A DNA stretch of 64,000 nt from CAVVEQ01 sp963806635 (GCA_963806635.1 CAWDZA010000023.1:1-64000); one strand, 5' to 3'; positions 42,760 to 52,417 are shown, counted from the stretch's first letter. Notes: a model not told the origin generated them from the letters alone. Translations and numbers: made by a program.

Positions 42760-44360
42760 AGCGGGCAATTCAAGACTTTTTTAAGAATAATCGCAAACTC
42801 ATACCATTATGGTCTACGGCGTTTTTGGCTATCGCAGCCTATCTCATCGGAGCGTATTTCTTTGTTGGCATGAGGAATCCGCAAGTATTTTTAAACCTGT
42901 TCCGCAACAGTTCGTACCTTTTGATCAGCGCGATCGGCATGACCCTCGTGATAATCACTGGGGGGATCGATCTTTCTGTTGCTGGTGTTGTGGCATTAAC
43001 TACCGTTTCCTCTGCCGTTCTGCTGCGGGAAGGGCTGGACCCGTGGCTGGTAGTCACCCTTATGCTTCTTATGGGAATGGCGCTTGGCGCGATCATGGGA
43101 AGTTTTATCACCTATTTAAAAGTCCAGCCGTTCATCGCCACCCTTGCGGGTTTGTGGTTTACGCGCGGGATGTGCTTTTTCATCAGCGATAACGCGGTCA
43201 ATATCGATAATCCTGTTTTTCAGATTCTAGGCAAGACAAAGATATTGATCCCAGGGTTGATGGAATGGTCCGTTAAACAGGGAAAACCAGCGCCTTACAT
43301 CACAATTCCAGTTGTGATTGGGTTCCTCCTTCTGGGTGTAGCTATTTTCATCGCTCACTATACCCGTTTTGGGAGAACTATCTACGCCATAGGGGGGAAT
43401 GAGGGCAGGAACGAACAGTCCGCGCGGTTGATGGGTCTTCCCGTTGATCGAACCAAGATGCTTGTGTATACCTTCAACGGATTTTGTTCAGCGCTGGCAG
43501 GGCTCTCGTTTAGCGTCTTTGTTTTTTCTGGACACGGTTTATACGCACCCGGCATGGAATTGGATGTCATTGCTTCGGTCGTCATGGGTGGAACGATGCT
43601 GACCGGTGGCTCCGGCTATGTTTTCGGCACGCTGTTTGGCGTGATGGTACTGGCAGTCACCCAGGCGTTGATTCAATTCATTGGTTCCCTCAGCTCCTGG
43701 TGGACAAAGATCGTCATCGGCGCGCTTACCCTGATTTTCATCGGTGTTCAGACCATTTTGAAAAACCGGAAGGAAAGCCGCCAGGGTACCCAGCCTTCCG
43801 TGGCGGCAGAAGCCGCCCGAAAAAACCGCCGTCGTTTGTGGTTGGGTATTGGTGCCCTGGCAGTTGGGTTGATCGCGATCGTTGCTGTGGTGGCACAAGC
43901 TTTGCCTTCCGCTGGAAAGGCGACCCCGGAATCGACCCAGTGCCAGGTAGCCCCCTTCCGCGAGGCAGAAGCCTCCCAATTGATCACCGAAGGCGCGGTG
44001 CTGGTCTACCACCGTACGGCCGGTCCAGACTGCGTGAATCAGCTCTTCGCGATCTACCCCGATGGGCGCGTCACCGGAAATGATACAGTTACCACGCTTG
44101 AAAAACAGGTTGACCCCAGCGAAGTCGAAAAATTGATTGCCGCGATCACCGTGGAGCATGGCTGGTTCACCAACGATATTTACAGCACATATCTGAATCC
44201 CTGCCGGCAGTGCTTTGCCCATTTCATCTCTATTTCTTATAACGGGCAGCAAAAGTCGGTCACCGGGGTAGATGGGACGACTGCTATGCCCCCCGGTTAT
44301 GCCTTTGCCCTGGCGGAGATTCGTCCGCTGCTGCCCACCTTCCAACCCTCGCAGAAATAA
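42756..44360 (+). CDS. Sugar ABC transporter permease 2 (YjfF/AraZ-like) with extra C-terminal membrane-anchored cysteine domain
   Basis: 534 residues, far above the roughly 330 of YjfF. Residues 1-345 are the permease (NSSYLLISAIGMTLVIITGGIDLSVAGVVALTTVSS...). Then a basic linker (ARKNRRRLW), an extra membrane helix (LGIGALAVGLIAIVAVVAQALP) and an extension of about 145 residues outside the membrane. Its cysteines are in STQCQV, GPDCVN and the CxxC of NPCRQCF. The extension resembles small DUF6438-like domains (IYPDGRVTGNDTV, YNGQQKSVTGVDG), a weak match. The fusion is unusual; see findings. Confidence 0.85.
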   Translation: MKRAIQDFFKNNRKLIPLWSTAFLAIAAYLIGAYFFVGMRNPQVFLNLFRNSSYLLISAIGMTLVIITGGIDLSVAGVVALTTVSSAVLLREGLDPWLVVTLMLLMGMALGAIMGSFITYLKVQPFIATLAGLWFTRGMCFFISDNAVNIDNPVFQILGKTKILIPGLMEWSVKQGKPAPYITIPVVIGFLLLGVAIFIAHYTRFGRTIYAIGGNEGRNEQSARLMGLPVDRTKMLVYTFNGFCSALAGLSFSVFVFSGHGLYAPGMELDVIASVVMGGTMLTGGSGYVFGTLFGVMVLAVTQALIQFIGSLSSWWTKIVIGALTLIFIGVQTILKNRKESRQGTQPSVAAEAARKNRRRLWLGIGALAVGLIAIVAVVAQALPSAGKATPESTQCQVAPFREAEASQLITEGAVLVYHRTAGPDCVNQLFAIYPDGRVTGNDTVTTLEKQVDPSEVEKLIAAITVEHGWFTNDIYSTYLNPCRQCFAHFISISYNGQQKSVTGVDGTTAMPPGYAFALAEIRPLLPTFQPSQK

Positions 44361-44447
44361 CACAAAGAAATGGATGTACGGGCAAGGATCCAAAACAAAT
44401 GGAGAGAACTATTATCGAACAAGGGATCGACCCATGGAGACAGTCGC

Positions 44448-45374
44448 ATGAACTCTAAAAGAATGCGCGTAATACTATTAGTTGTTTGTTCCATCTTCAC
44501 CTTTGCGTGCGCCTATATTGAGCTGCCACAGGACCTGGCAACGCCGACACCCGCAGCGGATTCGTCGTTGACCGGTTGGAGCGCGGTGGCGACCAACGTT
44601 GGCAAGTCCGAGAGCGGCGATCTGCGCATCGAGCTGGCGCTGGAAAACGATACCGGCGACTGGGCCACCATGCAGGCGGTCGCCGATAAACCTGTTGTCC
44701 TGACATCCAACGGAAAAACGACCAATTGCGACACGGTGTTTGTCGGTACCGGTGAGCACCGCTTTCCACCTGGTTTTCGCCTGCGCGGCTATCAAACCGG
44801 CGAAATGGACAATCCGGAAACCCAGTTGGTTTACGTGGAATGCAAGGGCGCTGAGGCGGGGGCGGGCTCCAAGCTGGCGATCGATTACGTCAGTTACGGG
44901 GGCATCCTGGATGATTACGCCCCGGACGCCAACGTCACGGAGGGCACCATGGAGGTGGATCTGGACAAAGTGGTCACTGATCTGACCTTCCCGGTGGCAA
45001 GTGAGGTGGAGGGGCTGATCCTGAAAGGCGATGTGGCCATCACCGGATTGAGCGAGAACGTGGTGACCCTTTTGGATGTGACCCGGGCAGATGAGGGCTT
45101 TACCTTCAAATGGCAAAATTACAATCCATCCAAATTCCCGTTGAAGACCCACATTGGCACCCCGCCGGTGATCGGGTCGGATGGGATCCTGTATGGGGCT
45201 TACGAGTCACAGGATATCGCCCCGCTGGATATCACTCCGCCCAAGGGCAACATGGAATGGGAAACCTCCGTCAAAGTGCCTTCAGATGTGAAAGGGCTGT
45301 ATATGCTGCTGAGTGTGGAAACGAACAAGCCCAGAACCTACAAAAGCTACGTCGTGGATATCACCGAAAAATGA
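44448..45374 (+). CDS. Lipoprotein of unknown function within the arabinose operon
   Basis: 308 residues. Signal peptide MRVILLVVCSIFTFACAY with the lipobox Cys in FTFAC. The mature part starts with a TPTPAAD linker followed by a beta-rich domain (WSAVATNVGKSESGDLRIELALENDTGDWATMQAVAD) and two further cysteines (TTNCDTVF, YVECKG). ATG 44448 has GGAG 8 nt upstream; a longer frame start at 44370 would displace the signal peptide. The stop overlaps the TlpA-like gene start (ATGA). Function unknown; possible client of the adjacent thiol-redox proteins. Confidence 0.72.
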   Translation: MNSKRMRVILLVVCSIFTFACAYIELPQDLATPTPAADSSLTGWSAVATNVGKSESGDLRIELALENDTGDWATMQAVADKPVVLTSNGKTTNCDTVFVGTGEHRFPPGFRLRGYQTGEMDNPETQLVYVECKGAEAGAGSKLAIDYVSYGGILDDYAPDANVTEGTMEVDLDKVVTDLTFPVASEVEGLILKGDVAITGLSENVVTLLDVTRADEGFTFKWQNYNPSKFPLKTHIGTPPVIGSDGILYGAYESQDIAPLDITPPKGNMEWETSVKVPSDVKGLYMLLSVETNKPRTYKSYVVDITEK

Positions 45375-45955
45375 AAACACACAAAATACGTTCTCTTGCG
45401 CTAGTTCTGATCGGCATGATCCTCCTGGCGGGATGCGCCGGACAGATTCTTCCCGCACAGAGCCCGTCCGGGTCTGGGGAAGCATCTCAGGACGTGAAGC
45501 CGACTTTGGATTTGGATTGGTTCGCTATGGACCTCACCGACGCTGTCAGCGGCGATACCTTCAATATGAACGATTTTGCCGGCAAAGTGGTGCTTGTGGA
45601 GACAATGGCGATGTGGTGCCCAAATTGCCTGGTTCAGGCGAATGAAGTGCGCAAGATGCACGAAGCGCTTGGCAACCCAGAAGATTTGGTTTCGGTCAGC
45701 CTGGACGTGGATACAAATGAAGACTCGGCGACATTGAAAAAGTATGTCGAAGAATACGGGTTTGACTGGCGCTTCGCGGTGGTACCCCTGCTGGTTGCCC
45801 GCGCGCTTGGCAACCGCTACAGCGCGGAATATCTCAACCCGCCCATCTCTCCAATGCTGCTCATCGACCGGGATGGGGAAGTGCATCAGCTTGATTACGG
45901 GTTTAAGAGCGCCGAGACGCTTCAGGAATTCGTGGAACCTTTCCTGAGGAAATGA
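45371..45955 (+). CDS. TlpA-like thioredoxin lipoprotein
   Basis: 194 residues. Lipoprotein signal (ALVLIGMILLAGCAG), then a thioredoxin fold with active site METMAMWCPNCLVQANEVRKM-type CPNC, cis-Pro region LNPPISPMLLIDRDGEV. Membrane-anchored thiol reductase facing outside. ATG overlaps the previous stop by 4 nt and the CcdA gene follows at once, forming an electron route from the cytoplasm. Confidence 0.88.
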   Translation: MKTHKIRSLALVLIGMILLAGCAGQILPAQSPSGSGEASQDVKPTLDLDWFAMDLTDAVSGDTFNMNDFAGKVVLVETMAMWCPNCLVQANEVRKMHEALGNPEDLVSVSLDVDTNEDSATLKKYVEEYGFDWRFAVVPLLVARALGNRYSAEYLNPPISPMLLIDRDGEVHQLDYGFKSAETLQEFVEPFLRK

Positions 45956-45961
45956 AGCCCG

Positions 45962-46639
45962 GTGTCGAATCTTTTTGCCACTTCCTTTTTCCTGGGTGTT
46001 CTGGCCACCGGTAGTCCCTGCATCCTGCCCCTCTACCCTGCATACCTGGCATTCCTCAGCGCCCAGGGGGAGCGCGGATTGGGAACTCAACGCTATTTCC
46101 TCGGCTTTTTCGTCCTGGCCGGCGTATTGACGATGATGCTTATTCTGGGGGCGGTGATTGCGCTGCTCTCGATCTCCGTCGGCAGCCTGCTTGCCTGGCT
46201 GATCCCCCTGGCTGACCTATTAATCCTTACCCTCGGAATCCTGTTGATCGCGGACCGCAACCCGTTCGCCGGGGTGCCGCGCATCCGTGTGCCAGCGATG
46301 CAGCATCCTTTTGGCACCGCGTTTTACTATGGCTTTCTCTACGGTCCAATCGCGCTGCCCTGTTCCGGACCGCTGCTGGTGGCAATTTTCGCGCTCTCCC
46401 TCACCGCCACGGAAGCGCTGAGCAAATTCTGGGTTTTTCTCTGGTTTGGCATCGGGATGGGCTTACCCCTCTTGATCCTCTCTCTGCTCTCCGGCGCGCT
46501 GCAGCGCCAGCTGACTTCATTCTTCGCCCGCCATAACCGCGCGGTGAACCTGGTGGGGGGTCTCCTCCTGGTGGGCGTGGCGGTTTACGATTTTACGAAG
46601 AATTGGAACTCCATCCGCCTGTTTTTCAGCGCGGGTTGA
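45962..46639 (+). CDS. ccdA: CcdA/DsbD-type membrane thiol electron carrier
   Basis: 225 residues, six membrane helices, with the two redox cysteines in ATGSPCILPLYPAYLAFLS and IALPCSGPLLVAIFALS, each followed by Pro-rich CcdA patterns. It passes electrons from cytoplasmic thioredoxin to external thiol proteins such as the TlpA-like lipoprotein encoded just upstream. Starts at GTG 45962 with GAGG about 11 nt before it. Embedded in the arabinose operon. Confidence 0.87.
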   Translation: MSNLFATSFFLGVLATGSPCILPLYPAYLAFLSAQGERGLGTQRYFLGFFVLAGVLTMMLILGAVIALLSISVGSLLAWLIPLADLLILTLGILLIADRNPFAGVPRIRVPAMQHPFGTAFYYGFLYGPIALPCSGPLLVAIFALSLTATEALSKFWVFLWFGIGMGLPLLILSLLSGALQRQLTSFFARHNRAVNLVGGLLLVGVAVYDFTKNWNSIRLFFSAG

Positions 46640-46657
46640 GCATCTGGAATAATAATA

Positions 46658-47653
46658 ATGAAAGCGATCCGACTTCACGGTATCCGGGACCTGCGCATGA
46701 GCGAGGAACCCACCCCCGCACCGCTTCCAGGTGAATGCCTGGTGAGGGTGAGGGCTGTTGGCGTGTGCGGCTCGGATCTGCACTGGTTCAAGGATGGCGG
46801 GATCGGCGACGCCATGCTCACACGCCCGCTCGTCCTGGGGCATGAATTCGCCGGGACGACCGAAACAGGCGAGCGGGTGGCGGTGGACCCTGCCATCCCC
46901 TGTGGAGGGTGCGAACACTGCGTGCGCGGGGATACAAACTTATGTCCCTCCGTACGCTTCGCCGGGCACAGCAACGAGGATGGCGGCATGCGTGATTTCG
47001 CCTGCTGGCCGGAGAAGTTGCTGCACCCGCTGCCGGACGCGCTCTCGGACGCTGACGGCGCCATGCTCGAGCCGCTGGGGGTGGCCATCCACGCTGTGGA
47101 CCTGGCTCACCTGCGCCCGGGCATGAGCGTGGGTGTTTTTGGTTGTGGACCGATCGGGCTCTTGATCCTTCAACTGGCGCGGCTCAGCGGAGCCTCCCTA
47201 GTGGTTGCCTCGGAGATCATCCCGCACCGCATTGAGGCTGCCAGAGCTTTCGGGGCAGACGCAGTCTTTCACCCTGAACTGAACTTGCCTGGAAAGGCAG
47301 TTCTGGAAACCACAGGGGGGCGTGGGCTTGATGTGAGCTTCGAGGTCGCCGGAACCCAGGGGGCGGTGGATGACGCTTTCAACGCCGTCATGCCGGGCGG
47401 GAAAGTGATCCTTGCGGGCATCCCGGAAGAAGAGCGCACCTCATTTTCAGCCTCCACCGCCAGGCGCAAAGGACTGACCATCAAAATGGTGCGGCGGATG
47501 CGGAACACTTATCCCCGCGCAATTCGCCTGGTTTCTGGCGGGAAGATTGACGTGCGATCCCTGGTCACGCACACATTTCCGATTGACCAAGCAAAGCTGG
47601 CATTCGAAACCGCCGAGAGGCGGGATGGATTGAAGGTAATGATCAAACCTTGA
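46658..47653 (+). CDS. Zinc-binding medium-chain alcohol/polyol dehydrogenase
   Basis: 331 residues. Catalytic zinc: Cys in VGVCGSDLHWF and GHEFAGTT (GHE motif). Structural zinc: CGGCEHCVRGDTNLC, four cysteines. Rossmann SVGVFGCGPIGLLILQLARLSGASLVVAS. Resembles sorbitol/idonate/threonine-type dehydrogenases. Placed between ccdA and araB, so an L-arabinose, arabitol or related polyol substrate is possible. No clear SD; the ATG is preceded by GGAATAATAATA. Confidence 0.87.
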   Translation: MKAIRLHGIRDLRMSEEPTPAPLPGECLVRVRAVGVCGSDLHWFKDGGIGDAMLTRPLVLGHEFAGTTETGERVAVDPAIPCGGCEHCVRGDTNLCPSVRFAGHSNEDGGMRDFACWPEKLLHPLPDALSDADGAMLEPLGVAIHAVDLAHLRPGMSVGVFGCGPIGLLILQLARLSGASLVVASEIIPHRIEAARAFGADAVFHPELNLPGKAVLETTGGRGLDVSFEVAGTQGAVDDAFNAVMPGGKVILAGIPEEERTSFSASTARRKGLTIKMVRRMRNTYPRAIRLVSGGKIDVRSLVTHTFPIDQAKLAFETAERRDGLKVMIKP

Positions 47654-47670
47654 GCGATTCTGGAGAGCGA

Positions 47671-49344
47671 ATGGGTAAATATTCTATCGGTGTGGATTTT
47701 GGAACAGAGAGCGGGCGGGCAGTGCTGGTCGATATCGCCAGCGGGCGGGAGATGGGCACAGCGGTGTATCCCTATTCCCACGGGGTGATTGATGAGCAGC
47801 TCCCGGATGGCGGCCTGCGGCTGGAGCCCGATTGGGCGCTGCAGGACCCGCAGGATTACCTCCGCACCTTCCAAAACGCAGTGCCGCAGGTGCTGCGCGA
47901 ATCGGGGATCGACCCCTCGGATGTCATCGGCATCGGCATCGATTTCACCGCCTGCACCATGCTGCCAGTGAAAGCAGATGGCACGCCGCTGTGCGACCTG
48001 CCCGAGTTCCGCAACCGCCCGCATGCCTGGGTGAAGCTCTGGAAGCACCACGCCGCCCAGCCCGAAGCCGACACGCATCAACGACACCGCGCGCGAGATG
48101 GGGGAAAGCTGGCTGGATCGCTACGGCGGCAAGATCTCCTCCGAATGGTTCTTTGCCAAGACCCTGCAGATCCTGGATGAAGACCCCCAGGTCTATGAAG
48201 CCGCTGACCGGCTGCTGGAAGCCGCGGACTGGGTGGTCTGGCAGCTCACCGGCGTGGAAACGCGCAATAGCTGCACCGCCGGCTACAAGGCCATGTGGTC
48301 CAAACGCGAAGGCTTTCCGAGCACTGAGTTCTTCAAAGCCCTTGACCCCCGTTTGGAAAATGTGATCGACGAAAAACTCTCGCGAATAATCATCCCCATC
48401 GGTCAGCGCGCAGGGGGGTTGACCGAACAGGCAGCCGGGTGGACCGGTCTGAAACCGGGTACAGCGGTGGCGATCGCCAATGTGGATGCGCACGTGGCTG
48501 TCCCGGCTGCGACGGTCACCGAGCCGGGGCGCATGGTGATGATCATGGGCACCTCCACCTGCGATATGGTGCTGGGCACCGAGGAACGCATCGTGCCCGG
48601 GCATGTGCGGTTATGTGGAGGATGGCATCATCCCCGGGTTCTTTGGTTATGAAGCCGGGCAATCCTGCGTGGGCGATCACTTTGCCTGGTTCGTGGAAAA
48701 TTGCGTTCCAGCCGCCTATGACGAAGAGGCGAAAAAACGCGGCATGGATATCCACCAATTGCTGGAGGAAAAAGCCGGTCAACTAAAGGTGGGCGAAAGC
48801 GGCTTGCTGGCGTTGGACTGGTGGAACGGCAACCGCTCGGTGCTGGTGGATGTGGATCTGACCGGCTTGCTCATCGGCGCGACGCTCGCCACCAAACCGG
48901 AGGAGATCTACCGCGCATTGATCGAAGCCACGGCCTATCGGCAAACGCATCATCATCGAGACCTTCCAGAAGAACGGCGTGCCGATCCACGAGTTGGTGG
49001 CCTGCGGCGGCTTGCCGGAGAAGAACAAGCTGCTGATGCAGATATACGCGGATGTGATCGGGCTGCCGATCCGGGTCAGCGCTTCCAAGCAGACACCCGC
49101 GCTGGGCTCGGCGATGTTCGGGGCGGTGGCGGCGGGCAAGGCGCAGGGCGGCTATGATTCGATCTATGAGGCTGCCAGGGAGATGGCGCATCTCAAGGAA
49201 GAAGTGTATACCGCCAACAAAGCCAACCAGGCGGTCTACGAAAAGATCTATGCCGAGTATGTTCTGCTGCATGATTACTTTGGCCGCGGCGAAAATGATG
49301 TGATGAAGCGCCTGAAAAAGATCAAGGCGGAAGTCCGGAAGTAA
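47671..49344 (+). CDS. araB: Ribulokinase (three single-base insertions as sequenced)
   Basis: FGGY kinase: YSIGVDFGTESGRAVLVDIASGREMGTAVYPYSHGVID and IGIDFTACTMLP are AraB-type. Frame changes occur at 48073 (extra A), about 48600 (extra G) and 48939 (extra C). Conserved sequence continues at each: TAREMGESWLDRYGGKISSEWFFAK, MCGYVEDGIIPGFFGYEAGQSCVGDHFAWF, RIIIETFQKNGVPIHELVACGGLPEKN. Removing the three bases gives 556 residues, the normal length. GGAG is 6 nt before ATG 47671. Phosphorylates L-ribulose. Colinear with araD and araA. Confidence 0.88.
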
Positions 49345-49370
49345 CGATTGCATCCGATACTGGAGATCTA

Positions 49371-50012
49371 ATGCTTGAAAATCTAAAAAAAGAACTGGTC
49401 GAGCTGCATTTGGAACTGCCAAAGAACCATCTGGTGGTATGGACGGGCGGCAATGTCAGCGCGCGCGATCCGCAATCCGGTATGGTGGCGATTAAAGCCA
49501 GCGGCATACCCTATGAAGAATTGACCCCGGATCACATGGTCGTGGTCGATATGGATGGCAAAGTTGTGGAAGGCAAGTACAAGCCGTCCTCGGATGTGTT
49601 CTCCCATCTCTTCATATATAAGCATCGCCCGGATGTGTTCGGAGTGGTGCACACCCATTCACGGTATGCCACAGCCTTCGCTGCGGTCGGTAGACCCATC
49701 CCCTGCGTGCTCACTGCCATGGGGGATGAGTTCGGGGGTCCAATCCCCTGTGGTGGGTTTGCCCTGGTGGGGGATGAAGCCATCGGGAAACAAGTGATCG
49801 AGAATATAGGCAGCTCGCCTGCGGTGCTGCTGAAAAACCATGGAGTCTTCACCATCGGCAAGGATGCCCGCGCGGCGGTGAAGACGGCCGTGATGACCGA
49901 GGACGTGGCCGCGACGGTCTGGATGGCGATGCAGATCGGCGAGCCGCTGCCCATCGCTCCCGAAGACGTCAAGCGGCTGCATGACCGCTATATGAATGTA
50001 TATGGACAGTAA
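49371..50012 (+). CDS. araD: L-ribulose-5-phosphate 4-epimerase
   Basis: 213 residues, class II aldolase/adducin fold. Phosphate site WTGGNVSARDPQSG and KASGIPYEEL. Zinc ligands HTHSRYATAFA with the distal His in KNHGVFTIG. MTEDVAATVWMAMQIGEPLPI and a C-terminal Tyr complete the AraD pattern. GGAG is 5 nt before the ATG. Converts L-ribulose-5-P to D-xylulose-5-P for the pentose phosphate or phosphoketolase route. Confidence 0.92.
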   Translation: MLENLKKELVELHLELPKNHLVVWTGGNVSARDPQSGMVAIKASGIPYEELTPDHMVVVDMDGKVVEGKYKPSSDVFSHLFIYKHRPDVFGVVHTHSRYATAFAAVGRPIPCVLTAMGDEFGGPIPCGGFALVGDEAIGKQVIENIGSSPAVLLKNHGVFTIGKDARAAVKTAVMTEDVAATVWMAMQIGEPLPIAPEDVKRLHDRYMNVYGQ

Positions 50013-50045
50013 TTCATCGAAAAGAACTTGCATAGGAGAAACGAA

Positions 50046-51551
50046 ATGATCGACCTAAAACAATACGAAGTCTGGTTTGTGACCGGCAGTCAGCACCTTT
50101 ATGGCCCTGAGACGCTCAACACCGTCGCGGAGCACTCGCGGGAGATCGCAGCAGCGCTGGGCGCCTCTCAGCACTTCCCGGTGCAGGTTGTCTTCAAGCC
50201 GGTACTGACCACTTCGGAATCGATCCGCGACCTGTGCCAGGAGGCCAATTCAGCCAGGGCATGTATTGGGTTGATCACCTGGATGCACACTTTCTCCCCG
50301 GCCAAGATGTGGATCGCCGGGTTGAGCCTGCTTAGAAAACCCTTTGTCCACCTGCACACACAATACAACCGCGAGATTCCCTGGGCGGAGATCGACATGG
50401 ACTTCATGAACCTTAATCAGGCCGCCCATGGCGACCGCGAGTTCGGGTTCATCGGCAGCCGTTTACGCCTGGAACGCAAGGTGGTGGTGGGGCACTGGCA
50501 GGATGACGACGTGCAGCGCAAATTGGGGGTGTGGGTACGCGCGGCTTCTGCCTGGTCGGATTGGCAAGGCGGCAAGATCGCCCGATTCGGGGATAACATG
50601 CGGGATGTAGCCGTCACCGAGGGGGACAAGGTGGAGGCGCAGATCAAGCTGGGATATGAGGTGCACGGCTACGGGGTGGGGGACCTGGTACGTGTGGTCA
50701 AAGAGGTGCCCGACAGCGCAATTGCAATGCTGGTGCAGGAATACCTTGAAACCTATGAAGTGAGCCCCGAGCTCAAGCCAGGGGGAGCGCGGCACGAGAG
50801 CCTGCGAGAGGGGGCGCGCATCGAGGCCGGCATGCGTCAATTCCTCACCGCTGGGAATTTCAAAGCCTTCACTACCACCTTCGAAGACCTGCATGGGCTT
50901 TCACAATTGCCCGGGATGGCTGTCCAGCGCCTGATGGGGGATGGTTATGGTTTTGGCGCGGAAGGGGATTGGAAGACTTCCATGCTGGTGCGTGCCATGA
51001 AGGTCATGGCTGCCGGGATGCCTGGCGGGGTGAGTTTCATGGAGGATTACACCTACCACTTCAGCGCCAGCGGGGATAAGGTACTTGGCGCGCATATGTT
51101 GGAGATCTGCGAATCGATCGCCGCGCGCAAGCCCAGGGTGGAGATCCTGCCTCTCTCGATTGGTGGTAAATCTGACCCCGTGCGGCTTATCTTCGACGCC
51201 AATATCGGTCCTGCCATCGGCGCTTCGATGATGGATATGGGGCAGCGTTTCCGCTTGGTGGCCAATGTGGTGGATGTGGTGCCCACTGATCAGCCGTTGC
51301 CCAAATTACCCGTGGCGCGGGCACTCTGGCTGCCGCGGCCGAATCTCAAGACCGCTGCCGAGGCTTGGATCCACGCCGGCGGGGCGCATCATACCAGCTT
51401 CAGCTACGCGGTGACTGCCGAGCACCTTCAGGACTTTGCCGAGATGGCCGGGATCGAGTTTCTGCTGATCGACGAGAATACCAAAATCGGGGAGTTCAAG
51501 GATAAGCTGCGTTGGAACGACCTGTACTACACGCTTGCCAGAGGGTTGTAA
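50046..51551 (+). CDS. araA: L-arabinose isomerase
   Basis: 501 residues. Opens EVWFVTGSQHLYGPETLNTVAEHSREIAAAL, a hallmark of AraA. Metal-site regions FTTTFEDLHGLSQLPG, VSFMEDYTYHF and GAHMLEICESIAA. C-terminal AGGAHHTSFSYAVTAEHLQDFAEMAGIEFLLID. ATG 50046 has AGGAG 7 nt upstream; an upstream TTG at 50028 has none. Last gene of the arabinose operon. Confidence 0.96.
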   Translation: MIDLKQYEVWFVTGSQHLYGPETLNTVAEHSREIAAALGASQHFPVQVVFKPVLTTSESIRDLCQEANSARACIGLITWMHTFSPAKMWIAGLSLLRKPFVHLHTQYNREIPWAEIDMDFMNLNQAAHGDREFGFIGSRLRLERKVVVGHWQDDDVQRKLGVWVRAASAWSDWQGGKIARFGDNMRDVAVTEGDKVEAQIKLGYEVHGYGVGDLVRVVKEVPDSAIAMLVQEYLETYEVSPELKPGGARHESLREGARIEAGMRQFLTAGNFKAFTTTFEDLHGLSQLPGMAVQRLMGDGYGFGAEGDWKTSMLVRAMKVMAAGMPGGVSFMEDYTYHFSASGDKVLGAHMLEICESIAARKPRVEILPLSIGGKSDPVRLIFDANIGPAIGASMMDMGQRFRLVANVVDVVPTDQPLPKLPVARALWLPRPNLKTAAEAWIHAGGAHHTSFSYAVTAEHLQDFAEMAGIEFLLIDENTKIGEFKDKLRWNDLYYTLARGL

Positions 51552-51583
51552 AAACAAGTAGACCCGGAATTTCCTAACAAAAA

Positions 51584-51613
51584 TCGTGAAGGGAATTTTC
51601 GCCCTTCACGATT
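51584..51613. terminator. Bidirectional terminator between araA and iclR
   Basis: Perfect 11-bp stem ATCGTGAAGGG (51584-51594) with CCCTTCACGAT (51603-51613). Followed by TATTAATTT on plus and by TTTTTG on minus, so it can end both convergent operons. Confidence 0.82.
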
Positions 51614-51649
51614 ATTAATTTATAGACCTGATAAATTAATTGACTCGAT

Positions 51650-52417
51650 TTAACTCACACCTGGCGCATGCTGGATCTCATAGGAAACCTCGTCTGCCGT
51701 TTTTCGGACTGCGGGTCCGATCTCTCTCATCCGCTCGGTGGTGAGGCGGTAGGCCGGTCCGGCAACGGAAACGGACGCGACAGGCAGGTTATCCTTATTC
51801 AGAACAGGCGCCGCAACCGCGTTGATACCTTCTTCCATTTCGCCCTCATCACGGGCATACCCGTCTTTTATCACCTGGCGCAAGTTTTCCATGACACCTT
51901 CACGGGTCGTAATTGTGCACTTTGTGTGGGCTTCAATTCCCGCATCCAGAATTTTCTCAACGGCTTCCCCCGGAAGATACGCCGCGATTGCCTTACCGGA
52001 GGCGGTACAAAATACAGGCAGGCGCTGCCCTGGCGAGGCTGCCAGTTTGATACGCTGCGAGCCTTCTGTGACCTCAATGTAGACAACATCCGTTCCATCC
52101 AGAATTGCCAGGTTCACGTTCTCCAGGAACCGGGCGCAAAGCCCCTGCATGTAGGGCAGGGCAATATTGCGGATATCGTTTTTTTCCTGGGTGAGGTAGG
52201 CAAGCTGCAGGAAGCGGATGCCGGGACGGTAGAGCCCGGTCGCGGGGTCTCGCTCCACAAAATGGCGCTTTTCCAGCGTGGCCAGCAGGCGATGAACGGT
52301 GCTCTTGTGCATGCCCACCCGCTCGGAGATCTGGGTCATATTCAATTCAGGGGTTTGAGTGGAAAAGCACTGCAGCACATCCAGGGCTCTTTCCACGGCG
52401 CGAACGGATTCACTCAA
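51650..52417 (-). CDS. IclR family transcriptional regulator (IclR-1)
   Basis: 255 residues. N-terminal winged HTH AVERALDVLQCFSTQTPELNMTQISERVGMHKSTVHRLLATLEKRHFVERD. C-terminal effector domain with SGKAIAAYLP, and EEGINAVAAPVLNKDNLPVASVSVAGPAYRL. TTG 52417 start with GGAGG 11 nt upstream. Distal gene of the minus-strand operon, 85 bp after fumarase beta. A candidate to recognise the motif shared by three promoters at 59.2-60.7 kb. Confidence 0.9.
   Translation of the reverse strand: MSESVRAVERALDVLQCFSTQTPELNMTQISERVGMHKSTVHRLLATLEKRHFVERDPATGLYRPGIRFLQLAYLTQEKNDIRNIALPYMQGLCARFLENVNLAILDGTDVVYIEVTEGSQRIKLAASPGQRLPVFCTASGKAIAAYLPGEAVEKILDAGIEAHTKCTITTREGVMENLRQVIKDGYARDEGEMEEGINAVAAPVLNKDNLPVASVSVAGPAYRLTTERMREIGPAVRKTADEVSYEIQHAPGVS

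Noticed and set aside
45110..45955. Longer start for the TlpA-like gene
   Set aside because: The upstream part overlaps the lipoprotein gene and would bury the signal peptide; ATG 45371 overlaps the previous stop as ATGA.
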